Shown one piece after another: positions 1-7,557 of a stretch of 64,000 nt of DNA (within the stretch, counting starts at the first letter, position 1; each line of letters begins with the position of its first letter). The notes beneath the pieces were generated by a model. It was not told the DNA's origin. It searched no databases and saw only the letters and a program-made list of their open reading frames with translations. Origin of the DNA: Arthrobacter sp. D5-1. GTDB lineage: Bacteria > Actinomycetota > Actinomycetes > Actinomycetales > Micrococcaceae. Location: the NCBI RefSeq assembly GCF_017357425.1, contig NZ_CP014571.1, positions 2,418,001 through 2,482,000 on the forward strand, in the 5' to 3' direction. The position numbers and the translations under genes are program-made.

Positions 1-854
1 AGGGCGGAACCGTGGATCTTGCCGGTGTTCTGCTTCTTCGGCGCCGGGTACCCAATGATGGTGCGCAGCGAAATGATGGACGGCTTGTTCGTCTCAGCCT
101 TCGCCGCGAGCAGTGCTGAGTAGAGTTCCTGGACGTCTTCGACGTAGTCTCCGGTCTTGGTCCAGTCAACGCGCTGGGTGTGCCAGCCGTAGGCCTCGTA
201 GCGCTTGAGGACGTCCTCGGTGAAGGCGATGTCGGTGTCGTCTTCGATGGAGATGTGGTTCTCGTCGTAGATCACTACGAGGTTGCCAAGTTCCTGGTGG
301 CCGGCCAGCGAGGACGCCTCGGAGGTCACGCCTTCCTGGAGATCGCCATCGGAGGCGATGACCCAGATGGTGTGGTCGAACGGCGATTCGCCGGCGGGAG
401 CATCGGCGTCGAACAGGCCGCGCTGGCGACGCTGGGAGTACGCGAAACCAACAGCCGAGGCCAAGCCCTGGCCCAGCGGGCCGGTGGTGATTTCCACGCC
501 GGCGGTGTGCTTGTACTCGGGGTGGCCAGGGGTCAGTGAACCCCAGGTGCGGAGCGCCTCAAGGTCCTTCAATTCCAGGCCGTAACCGGACAGGAACAAC
601 TGGATGTAAAGGGTCAACGACGTGTGGCCGGGGGACAGGACGAACCGGTCGCGGCCAAGCCAGTCCGGGTTCTTTGGGTCATGGCGCATCAGCTTCTGGA
701 ACAGCAAGTATGCTGCCGGAGCCAAGCTCATCGCCGTACCGGGGTGGCCGTTGCCGACCTTCTCCACGGCGTCTGCGGCCAACACACGAACGGTGTCAAC
801 TGCCTTCTTGTCCAGATCGGTCCATGACAGTTCTTGCTCTTCCAAATGTGGCAC
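1..854 (-). CDS. tkt: Transketolase, N-terminal part (runs off left edge)
   Basis: Thiamine-diphosphate enzyme of the non-oxidative pentose phosphate pathway, transferring two-carbon ketol units. About 284 N-terminal residues of a family that is usually near 700 are present. The translation shows GNGHPGTAMSLAP and the diphosphate-binding stretch IASDGDLQEG. The chosen start is GTG at 854 (reads MPHLEEQELSWT), preceded by AGAGAGGGG about 11 bases upstream; a TTG three codons later is an alternative. It is divergent from ctaB, as in many actinobacteria, where transaldolase and glucose-6-phosphate dehydrogenase usually follow off the left edge. The cut is the window boundary, not a truncation. 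Confidence 0.95.
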   Translation of the reverse strand, partial: MPHLEEQELSWTDLDKKAVDTVRVLAADAVEKVGNGHPGTAMSLAPAAYLLFQKLMRHDPKNPDWLGRDRFVLSPGHTSLTLYIQLFLSGYGLELKDLEALRTWGSLTPGHPEYKHTAGVEITTGPLGQGLASAVGFAYSQRRQRGLFDADAPAGESPFDHTIWVIASDGDLQEGVTSEASSLAGHQELGNLVVIYDENHISIEDDTDIAFTEDVLKRYEAYGWHTQRVDWTKTGDYVEDVQELYSALLAAKAETNKPSIISLRTIIGYPAPKKQNTGKIHGSA

Positions 855-1282
855 GAAAACCGAGCCCCTCTCTGTGCTGACGGCAGGCGTATGGACACGG
901 CACGCAGGAAGCACAGGATGGCGCCCGCTGCAATGTGTCTACCAGCCGTTCACCATTGAAACGTTGATCTCTCATCCAGACGCACGGATTCCCGAGAATA
1001 CGGTTTCCCGGATCGTCAACGTGTGCTGATCTGCTCAACAGCTTAGCCCTAAACGTGTCACGGAACTCAGGGAATCCCACTAACTGGACAGAAATTCCCT
1101 TATATGAATCACGATGGCCCGGAAGCGGAGTGAAGATTCGGAAACATTGACGGATTTTGCGGACATTGGTCCACTTCCGGCCACGGTATGATATTTGGAG
1201 GCCACCAGCGGTTCATGCGCCCGTGTCAGCTTTCGAAGACCGGGACGGCAGCCGTTGCGAGAACCCCAGAGCATAGAACAGA
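855..1282. promoter_or_regulatory. tkt/ctaB divergent intergenic region
   Basis: This 428-base non-coding stretch must hold promoters for both divergent genes. A TATGAT at 1187-1192 resembles a -10 box reading toward ctaB, with TTGGTC at 1166-1171 as a weak -35 at a short 15-base spacing. I found no convincing promoter for tkt, no palindrome and no small gene. Confidence 0.35.
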
Positions 1283-2245
1283 GTGACTGCCGCCGTGAGC
1301 ACAACTGATACGCCCCTCAACGCGTCCCCGGCCCGGGGAAGCATCGGAATTTCCCGTAAGTTCAAGGCGTATCTGGCACTCACCAAACCCCGGGTCATCG
1401 AACTCCTCCTGGTCAGCACCCTGCCCACCATGATCTTCGCCCAGCGTGGCTTCCCCTTCATCGGCCTGATCCTGGCCACCCTCGTCGGCGGAGCGTTTGC
1501 AGCCGGCAGCGCCGGAGTCTTCAACTGCTACATCGACCGCGACATCGACAAACTGATGCACCGCACCGAGAAGCGCCCCTTGGTCACGGGTGAGGTCACG
1601 CCGCGCGAGGCCCTGGTCTTCGCCTGGATCCTGGGTGCAGCGTCAATCGCCATCCTGTGGTTCGGCGCCAATCCTCTGTCCGCCTGGCTCGGGCTCGGTG
1701 CCATCGTCTTTTATGTGGTTATTTACACCATGATCCTGAAGCGCCGCACGGCCCAGAATATTGTGTGGGGCGGAGCGGCCGGATGCTTCCCCGTGCTGAT
1801 CGCCTGGGCCGCTGTCACCAATACGGTGGAGTGGCCGGCAATCGTGCTCTTCATGGTGATCTTCCTGTGGACGCCCCCGCACTACTGGCCCCTGTCCATG
1901 CGCTACGGCGAGGATTACCGCAACGCCAAGGTGCCCATGCTCGGTGCCATCGCCGGCGCCAAGGTGGTATCGGTACAAGTTGTCCTCTATGCCTGGGCCA
2001 TGGTTGCCTGTTCACTCTTGATGGTTCCCGTTGGAGGTGCCGGCTGGGTTTACACGATCGTCGCCGTTGCCGCCGGTGCTTGGTTCCTCTACGAGAGCCA
2101 CGCTCTGTACAAGCGCGCACAGGGTGGCGACGTCTCCAACAAGGGCGCCATGAAGGTCTTCCACGGATCCATCAGCTACCTGACGCTGCTCTTCATCGCA
2201 CTGGCCGTTGACCCCTTCATTGGCTCAGCGATCGTCGGCGGCTAA
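1283..2245 (+). CDS. ctaB: Protoheme IX farnesyltransferase (heme O synthase)
   Basis: Membrane UbiA-family prenyltransferase that adds a farnesyl group to heme B to make heme O for the aa3 cytochrome oxidase. It is 320 residues, the normal family length, with about nine hydrophobic segments. The prenyl-diphosphate metal-binding motif [15 protein letters not shown] and the heme-O-synthase stretch [11 protein letters not shown] are both present. The start is GTG at 1283, reading [11 protein letters not shown]. The next step, heme A synthesis, is encoded by ctaA at 7558-8502, from which accessory DNA now separates it. A hairpin terminator follows. Confidence 0.95.
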   Translation: MTAAVSTTDTPLNASPARGSIGISRKFKAYLALTKPRVIELLLVSTLPTMIFAQRGFPFIGLILATLVGGAFAAGSAGVFNCYIDRDIDKLMHRTEKRPLVTGEVTPREALVFAWILGAASIAILWFGANPLSAWLGLGAIVFYVVIYTMILKRRTAQNIVWGGAAGCFPVLIAWAAVTNTVEWPAIVLFMVIFLWTPPHYWPLSMRYGEDYRNAKVPMLGAIAGAKVVSVQVVLYAWAMVACSLLMVPVGGAGWVYTIVAVAAGAWFLYESHALYKRAQGGDVSNKGAMKVFHGSISYLTLLFIALAVDPFIGSAIVGG

Positions 2246-2273
2246 GTTTCGCGCTTCGTCAGGAAACAACGTT

Positions 2274-2312
2274 CGACGCCGGTGCCCGCCAGAGTGCCGG
2301 CGTCGCGCTTTT
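2274..2312 (+). terminator. Terminator after ctaB
   Basis: A 9-bp inverted repeat, CGACGCCGG (2274-2282) and CCGGCGTCG (2297-2305), with a 14-base loop is followed by GCGCTTTTCC. This fits intrinsic termination of ctaB, whose stop codon lies about 30 bases upstream. Confidence 0.6.
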
Positions 2313-2327
2313 CCCTCACGCCACCTG

Positions 2328-2378
2328 ACGCTCGCCCACATCCCAAGCCCTTGATCCCAACGCTCGCTCACATCCCAA
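2328..2378. repeat. Imperfect tandem repeat at the 3' end of the TOPRIM gene
   Basis: A 19-base unit at 2328-2346 recurs at 2360-2378 with one mismatch (CGCTCGCCCACATCCCAA versus CGCTCGCTCACATCCCAA), a 32-base period. The second copy contains the stop codon of the minus-strand TOPRIM gene (TGA at 2368-2370). The first copy lies just beyond it, so the gene end may have arisen by local duplication or by insertion of an intergenic repeat. Confidence 0.7.
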
Positions 2379-2916
2379 AAGACGCAACCAAGTGAGCCAA
2401 CGGGGGAGGCGCCTTGCCGGCGGGCAGCGCAGAGACCAGCAGGGGAGCGTAGCGAATCTTGTTGCCACTCCGGCCTCCGAAGAACCGTCGTAATTGGACT
2501 TCCACGGACCGGTCCCGCAGTGAGGGCTGGCGTTGGAGGAGCCTGAACGAGGCCAGCTCGCCTTCAGCCCCGATGACGTCGAGCACGGCGTCGATTCCCA
2601 GGCATCGGATAAGTTCATCCTCCAGATCGGTGTCACAAACCTGGAACCAGCGCTCTTCCAACGGTCCGGATCCCACACCGGCATGCAGGAGTGCCCTGGC
2701 AATGACTTTGGACTCGCCTGCATCACAAAGCCCAAGTATTCGGTGGCCGGATCCCTTCGGGCCGTAGCGCTCGAGGTAGTGGACGATACTCGTGGCGCCA
2801 CCCATCGGGATGATTTGCACACGTTCTGAAGCCAAGTTGTGGTCACATCGAAAGGCCAGGGCTTCTACGGCCAACCTGTCGCTTTCACCCTCGACCAGCA
2901 CAGTTGTCGCCTGCAT
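2368..2916 (-). CDS. TOPRIM-domain protein (OLD-type nuclease C-terminal-like)
   Basis: A 182-residue protein that is essentially a free-standing TOPRIM domain of the kind at the C-terminus of OLD-family ATP-dependent nucleases. The N-terminus reads TTVLVEGESDRLAVEAL, with the conserved TOPRIM glutamate at about residue 9. Acidic residues follow in LGLCDAGES and in DTDLEDELIR. There is no ABC ATPase domain and no ATPase partner nearby. Substrate and role are unknown; a metal-dependent nucleic-acid function is inferred from the fold only. No clear Shine-Dalgarno precedes the ATG, so it may be leaderless (CATACT lies just upstream). It is the first gene of the accessory DNA between ctaB and ctaA. 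Confidence 0.75.
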   Translation of the reverse strand: MQATTVLVEGESDRLAVEALAFRCDHNLASERVQIIPMGGATSIVHYLERYGPKGSGHRILGLCDAGESKVIARALLHAGVGSGPLEERWFQVCDTDLEDELIRCLGIDAVLDVIGAEGELASFRLLQRQPSLRDRSVEVQLRRFFGGRSGNKIRYAPLLVSALPAGKAPPPLAHLVASFGM

Positions 2917-2964
2917 AAGACAAGTATGTCGGACGCGGCAACGGAGGGCTTTGACGCGCTTCTA

Positions 2965-3059
2965 TACCTAGAGTTCTCTTGGCAGCACCTAGTTTCGCCC
3001 TTCCGGGCACCTATTTCTTGCCCAAATGCCACCTAGTTTGCGGAAAAGTCGTCTAGGTG
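2965..3059 (+). promoter_or_regulatory. Phased CACCTA hexamer array upstream of the crystallin/MacB cassette
   Basis: TACCTA at 2965-2970 and CACCTA at 2986-2991, 3008-3013 and 3030-3035 are spaced 21, 22 and 22 bases, about two helical turns each. An inverted copy TAGGTG lies at 3054-3059. The last direct copy and the inverted one form CCACCTAG...CTAGGTGG. The array ends about 70 bases before the crystallin start. A cooperatively bound regulator is inferred; no regulator gene is recognised next to it. Confidence 0.5.
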
Positions 3060-3129
3060 GTGCCGTGCGCACCCTAATGTTCGAAATGGAACAGAGCCGT
3101 TCCACACCGCACGAGCATTGGGGAAAACA

Positions 3130-3510
3130 ATGAAAGCGCTCCTCCGTACTGCAGGAATCGTGACCATCGCGTCGGCTTCAGTTTTGACCGGAGTGACAGC
3201 CGCGCAAGCAGCGCCGGCCTGCTCCACGGCACGTGTATGTCTCTACGACAACTACTGGTTCACCGGAACGCAGCGGACCTACAACTGGGTCGCTTCGTAT
3301 GTGGGCGACGCGGCGAACGATAAAGCCAGTTCCGTCGTCATAGGCCCGGCCGCGAACGTTCAATCGCCCTACGTGTATCTGTACCGGGACCTCAATTACT
3401 CCGGGCATGCAGTGATCTTCCGTGGTGGGAACGCAGTGAACGATCTCCGGGGTGTGTCAATGTATGCCGGTGTGAACTGGGACGACGAGATCTCAAGCAT
3501 TTGGGGTTAG
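3130..3510 (+). CDS. Secreted beta/gamma-crystallin-type (peptidase inhibitor I36-like) protein
   Basis: A 126-residue secreted protein. Residues 1-27 form a Sec signal (KALLR, a hydrophobic run, AQA before APACS). The mature part is a two-motif Greek-key domain: VCLYDNYWFTGTQRTY, then YLYRDLNYSGHAVIF. Each half carries a calcium-type motif (N/D)(N/D)xx(S/T)S, namely NDKASS (63-68) and DDEISS (118-123). Two cysteines near the mature N-terminus could pair. ATG at 3130 is preferred over an in-frame TTG at 3118 because GGGGA lies about 5 bases before it. The product acts outside the cell; a protease-inhibitor role is only the family label. It is the first gene of a tight four-gene cassette. Confidence 0.85.
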   Translation: MKALLRTAGIVTIASASVLTGVTAAQAAPACSTARVCLYDNYWFTGTQRTYNWVASYVGDAANDKASSVVIGPAANVQSPYVYLYRDLNYSGHAVIFRGGNAVNDLRGVSMYAGVNWDDEISSIWG

Positions 3511-3512
3511 CC

Positions 3513-4418
3513 TTGCAATCGCCCGCTCTTCGGTCCACCGTGAAGGTCGCCTCGTTGCTGGCAGGGATCGTGATGGCCTGCGCTGCCTGTTCCGGCCCGC
3601 CGGCATCGTCGCCCAGCGAATCCATGGCCACCAGTTTGCCCGCCATCGATCGCTCTGCCGGCGCCAGGGCCAAAGCGTCCCTCAACGAAGTGAGCGGTGA
3701 GGTGCTCCTTCCCATGAGTGCCTACTGGTACTCGGACCGTGAGAACGTGATCGTAAATTCGGCGGTCGCTTTCCTCATCTACGACTGCGTGGAAGAAGCC
3801 GGGTTTACGGTGGCGCCGTGGGGCGGCGGAGGCAAGGCCCTGCAGGACTACAGGTTTGGTCAATGGTCCCGTCCATTGGCAGCCAGGAACGGCGCCATGC
3901 CGGAGATACGCGAAGTACCAGGGGTGCTGGACGAGCAACCGGAGCGCCCGCCCCTGAGCGCCAGGCAGCAGGAGGAAGAAGTGAAGTGCACCAACTCCGT
4001 GGGGCGGGCAGGCTTGCCCGAACTCCTGGAGGGGCTGGCCGGAGACACATCCCTCCAACACCGGATCACCGGTAACGCCGTGGCGCTGACGGAGCGCGAT
4101 TCCGACTACCTTGCCTACCGGAAGAGCTGGGAGGACTGTGTGGCCGGCAAGGGCCTGAAGGTCGCGGAGGCGGGTTCCTGGAATCTGTCATCGAGCGGCT
4201 CCAAGGAAGACGAGATTCGAGTCGCCTTGCTGGACCTTGAATGTAAGGAGGCCAGCGGCGGGGCCAGGAAACCCTATGACATTCTCGCGGAATACCAGGC
4301 AGCACAGATGAAGGACCATCAGGCCGAGCTCAACGCCCTGGCAGAAGAGAAGACGGCCGCCGTGGAGCGGGCCAAGCAAATACTGCGGGACCATGGCGTG
4401 GCTGATGCAAGACTCTGA
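3513..4418 (+). CDS. Putative lipoprotein of the MacB-like cassette
   Basis: About 301 residues and not recognised by family. Starting at TTG 3513 (GGGG 6 bases upstream) gives a short signal, RSTVKVASLLAGIVMACAAC, with a probable lipobox cysteine in VMAC or CAAC. The mature part is hydrophilic, has four further cysteines (YDCVEE, VKCTNS, WEDCVAG, LECKEA) that could form two disulfides, and ends in a charged helical segment rich in Ala, Glu and Lys. It begins two bases after the crystallin stop and overlaps the adaptor gene by 26 bases, so translation is probably coupled. A surface-anchored accessory or sensor for the transporter is an inference. Confidence 0.7.
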   Translation: MQSPALRSTVKVASLLAGIVMACAACSGPPASSPSESMATSLPAIDRSAGARAKASLNEVSGEVLLPMSAYWYSDRENVIVNSAVAFLIYDCVEEAGFTVAPWGGGGKALQDYRFGQWSRPLAARNGAMPEIREVPGVLDEQPERPPLSARQQEEEVKCTNSVGRAGLPELLEGLAGDTSLQHRITGNAVALTERDSDYLAYRKSWEDCVAGKGLKVAEAGSWNLSSSGSKEDEIRVALLDLECKEASGGARKPYDILAEYQAAQMKDHQAELNALAEEKTAAVERAKQILRDHGVADARL

Positions 4419-5574
4419 GTCAATCCTGATTCGCCGCGGCATGCGGCGTGTTCCGCGCTGGTGGCTGATGCCTGTCGCCGCGTCCATTGTCATTGCAGGT
4501 TTGGGCGTCACCTATTGGGCGGGGGCTGCCAGCACGGCCGGGATGGAGCCAGGGCCACCCGTGCCCGAGGTGGTTCCTGTTTCGGCCACGGTGGAGCGCC
4601 GTGCGGTGGCCAAACAGGTGGTTCTTTCGGGAAAAGTCATAGCAGGAGCCCAGTCCGCACTGCAGGCAAGCCCGGCCGAAGGTGTTGACAGGCTGGTGGT
4701 GACGGCGGTGGCCAAAGAAGCTGGGAGCGTCGTGGTGCCCGGTGAACTGCTGGCGGTCGTTTCCGGCAGGCCCCTGCTGATACTGCCCAGCAGTGTGCCG
4801 TTGTACCGTGACATTATCCATGGGGAGTCGGGACCTGACGTCATCGCCCTCCAGGCGGCACTGGCGATGTTTGGGTATGCATGCACCACAACAGGAACCT
4901 TTGACCTGGATACCCAGCAGGCATTGGGATCCTGGTACGAGTCCGCAGGGTTCAAGGCGCCCACAGCGCCCGCTCAACTCCCCCAGGGGGACGCCGGCAA
5001 GGCGGCACGAAAGCCTGCCGGGTCCGACATCATGTTCCGTTGGCGGGAATTCGTGCAGGTCCCCGGCGACTCCGGGACAATTGCATCCGTAGCTGGCCCG
5101 GGGGCCCTGCTGGCTGAGGATGGAATCGTAGCCCGCATAAGAGTTGCCGACGATTCGATTGTTGCGCGGGCCGACGTTGTCCAGTCCGAGAGTTTTGCGG
5201 TGGGTGCGCCCGTCACGGTCAGGGTCGGCTCAACGGTTCTGGACACCACTGTGGCCAAGATCAGCGGCTTCCTGGAGGGGGACCCAAGCAAGAATGAAAT
5301 CCCTGGAAAAGACATCACGGTGGCAATTCCCCCAGGGTCACCGGGATTCGCGGCGGACCAATCAGTCACCGTAACTGCAGGCAGCGAAACTGCAGAGTCC
5401 CTCGCCGTTCCTCTGATAGCGATTCGCCAGGATCGTGGGACACCGTACCTCTTGATTGAAGGGAGCCACGAGCCCCGCCGCCTTGAAGTGAAGGTCACCG
5501 CACAGGCGGATGGTTGGGCGGCGATCGCTGACGTGGATGGTCTGGTTGTTGGGGAACGGGTGAAACTCCAATGA
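4393..5574 (+). CDS. Membrane-anchored adaptor with peptidoglycan-binding domain (HlyD/MacA-like)
   Basis: A 393-residue protein with a basic N-terminus and a single transmembrane helix at about residues 24-44 (VAASIVIAGLGVTYWAGA). A biotinyl-lipoyl/beta-barrel-like region follows, then a PG_binding_1-type segment (GPDVIALQAALAMFGY...GTFDLDTQQALGSWY, near residues 146-185), then a C-terminal HlyD-like barrel (PVTVRVGSTV, SVTVTAGSETAESLAVP). It would sit outside the membrane, tying an ABC permease to the wall. The ATG at 4393 has a poor Shine-Dalgarno; ATG 4405 or 4441 are alternatives. Its stop overlaps the MacB-like start as ATGA, so the pair almost surely works together. Confidence 0.82.
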   Translation: MAWLMQDSESILIRRGMRRVPRWWLMPVAASIVIAGLGVTYWAGAASTAGMEPGPPVPEVVPVSATVERRAVAKQVVLSGKVIAGAQSALQASPAEGVDRLVVTAVAKEAGSVVVPGELLAVVSGRPLLILPSSVPLYRDIIHGESGPDVIALQAALAMFGYACTTTGTFDLDTQQALGSWYESAGFKAPTAPAQLPQGDAGKAARKPAGSDIMFRWREFVQVPGDSGTIASVAGPGALLAEDGIVARIRVADDSIVARADVVQSESFAVGAPVTVRVGSTVLDTTVAKISGFLEGDPSKNEIPGKDITVAIPPGSPGFAADQSVTVTAGSETAESLAVPLIAIRQDRGTPYLLIEGSHEPRRLEVKVTAQADGWAAIADVDGLVVGERVKLQ

Positions 5575-7538
5575 GCGCACCGGCTTCCACGCACGAATCC
5601 GCAGGGCCCGGTCACCCCCTGCCTGTCCTTAGCCTGCGGGGCGTAAACCGGGGGTTTCCCGGAACGAAGGCACTGGTGGACGTGCATCTCGACATTCATG
5701 AGGGGGAGTTTGTCGCCATAGTCGGTCCCTCCGGTTCGGGAAAGTCCACGCTCCTCAATGTCCTGGGCCTTCTGGACAGACCCACGTCAGGTACATATCG
5801 CATCAGAGGTACGGACGTCGCCGAGTTCAACGAGAGGCAGCGGGAAGATCGGCGGGCCGAAGTTTTTGGCTTCGTCTTCCAGGAATCACATATGGTGGGC
5901 CGGGACGCCGCGGCCCGCAATGCTGTGTTGGGGCTACGTGCACGGGGCATCGGGTTCGTGGTTCAGAAACAACTGGTCATGCCGGTTCTTGACAAGTTTG
6001 GGCTTGGGCATAGGGCAGCAACCCCGGCGTCACTCTTGTCCGGGGGAGAGCGACAACGCCTTGCCATCGCCAGGGCAGTGATCGGAGCACCCAAGGTAGT
6101 CCTCGCGGACGAGCCCACAGGCAGCTTGGACACAGAGAATGGCAACATCGTCATCCGCCATCTGCGGGGGCTCAGTGATGCCGGCACCACGGTGGCCATG
6201 GTGACCCATGATCCGGACATTGCGGCAGCCGCAGACCGGATCATCACGATGCGCGACGGAGCGATCGTCACGGACACAGGCCACAGCAGGGGAGCCGATC
6301 CCGTTCCAGCAACATCAGCTGCAGGTCCGGAAAGCACGCAACGCGCCTTCGTTCGGCGCCGGCGCCACGAGGCCATTGATGTTGTTGCCGACGCGCTGTC
6401 TGCGCTGACGGTTCGTCCCGCCAAGGCCCTTTTGCTGATCATGGCATTCCTCCTTGGCAGTGGAGGATTGGTTGCGGCCATCGGACTCAGCCAGAGCGCC
6501 TCTGTCAAGGTATCTGCCCGGATTGACGCAGCCTCGAGCGACGAAGTCAGGGTGACCCGAGCGGCTGGTTATGCATCATGGGAAGCCGTCAAAAGCGATC
6601 TCAAGGCATCCGAGGGACTGAACGGCGTGCACGATGCCGGAGTCATCGCCGAACTCTCATCCTCCGTGGTGCAGCCATCAACATTCCGGCCTGCGTCCTT
6701 TCCCGAACAACCCGCTTTCAACGGAGCCGTCCGGATTATCGACTCAGCTTACCTGCGGGTCCAAGGGGCTACCGTCTCCTATGGTGACGCCGCCTTGCTG
6801 GACCACTCATTCGGAGGGCCCGTCGCCGTTCTGGGTCAGGATGCCGCCCTACAGCTGGGAATCGCAAGGCCCGGTCCCGGCGTCGTGGTGTGGTTGTATG
6901 GCCAGGCGGTCCCGGTGGTGGGAATCGTTGAAGACCCGGGACGTGACCCGGTACTGCCGTCAGCGGTGATGGTGGGTGCGGGGTCTTACACTTTGACCAG
7001 CAACGTGGCAGCCAGCCTGGTCCTTCGGACGAGTCCAGGGATGCCGGCAGCTATTGCAGAGGCACTGCCAAAAGCACTCAATCCTGCTGAACCCGGGATC
7101 GTGGAAGTACAAACGGTGGCCGACCTCCGGGAACTCAAACAAGGGATTGATACGGACCTCGGCCGGCTGGTGGCCATTGTCTCCGTCATCCTGCTCGCCA
7201 TGGCCGTCCTCAGCGCCGGAACCACCATGTACCTGGGCGTGCTGGCGCGATCAAGCGAGATTGCACTGCGACTGGCCTTGGGCATGCGACGAGGAATGCT
7301 GGCGTCGATGTTCCTCACCGAGGGCGCCGCAGTGGGAGCCTTGGGCGGGGCAGCAGGCGCAGCAGCCGGAATGGGCGCAGTCCTGGCCTACGCGGCCAGT
7401 GAAGGCTGGGTGGCAGTAATTCCTTGGTACGCGTCCATGTGGGGCCTGGGGGCAGGACTCGTCAGCGGCACCCTGTCTGCCGTATACCCGGCGATTCTGG
7501 CCATGCGGTCAAACCCCGCGCACCTGATCCGGGCGTAG
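5571..7538 (+). CDS. MacB-like ABC transporter, fused ATPase and permease
   Basis: A 655-residue single-chain MacB/LolCDE-type protein. The ATPase occupies about residues 18-235, with Walker A GPSGSGKST (52-60), signature LSGGERQRLAIA (156-167), Walker B VVLADEPTGSLD and H-loop VTHD. One transmembrane helix near 285-305 (ALLLIMAFLLGSGGLVAAIG) precedes a roughly 250-residue extracytoplasmic MacB-type domain. Three C-terminal helices follow with the FtsX-family stretch EIALRLALGMRRG. Such proteins couple cytoplasmic ATP hydrolysis to mechanical work on extracellular substrates rather than classical transport. The substrate is unknown; the co-encoded crystallin or lipoprotein are candidates. It converges on ctaA with a 19-base gap. 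Confidence 0.9.
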   Translation: MSAPASTHESAGPGHPLPVLSLRGVNRGFPGTKALVDVHLDIHEGEFVAIVGPSGSGKSTLLNVLGLLDRPTSGTYRIRGTDVAEFNERQREDRRAEVFGFVFQESHMVGRDAAARNAVLGLRARGIGFVVQKQLVMPVLDKFGLGHRAATPASLLSGGERQRLAIARAVIGAPKVVLADEPTGSLDTENGNIVIRHLRGLSDAGTTVAMVTHDPDIAAAADRIITMRDGAIVTDTGHSRGADPVPATSAAGPESTQRAFVRRRRHEAIDVVADALSALTVRPAKALLLIMAFLLGSGGLVAAIGLSQSASVKVSARIDAASSDEVRVTRAAGYASWEAVKSDLKASEGLNGVHDAGVIAELSSSVVQPSTFRPASFPEQPAFNGAVRIIDSAYLRVQGATVSYGDAALLDHSFGGPVAVLGQDAALQLGIARPGPGVVVWLYGQAVPVVGIVEDPGRDPVLPSAVMVGAGSYTLTSNVAASLVLRTSPGMPAAIAEALPKALNPAEPGIVEVQTVADLRELKQGIDTDLGRLVAIVSVILLAMAVLSAGTTMYLGVLARSSEIALRLALGMRRGMLASMFLTEGAAVGALGGAAGAAAGMGAVLAYAASEGWVAVIPWYASMWGLGAGLVSGTLSAVYPAILAMRSNPAHLIRA

Positions 7539-7557
7539 GAGCGGCGGAGGAAATCTG

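Noticed and set aside
3501..3512. TTG 3501 as start of the lipoprotein gene
   Set aside because: It would overlap the crystallin stop region and add four residues before the signal; TTG 3513 has GGGG at a good distance.
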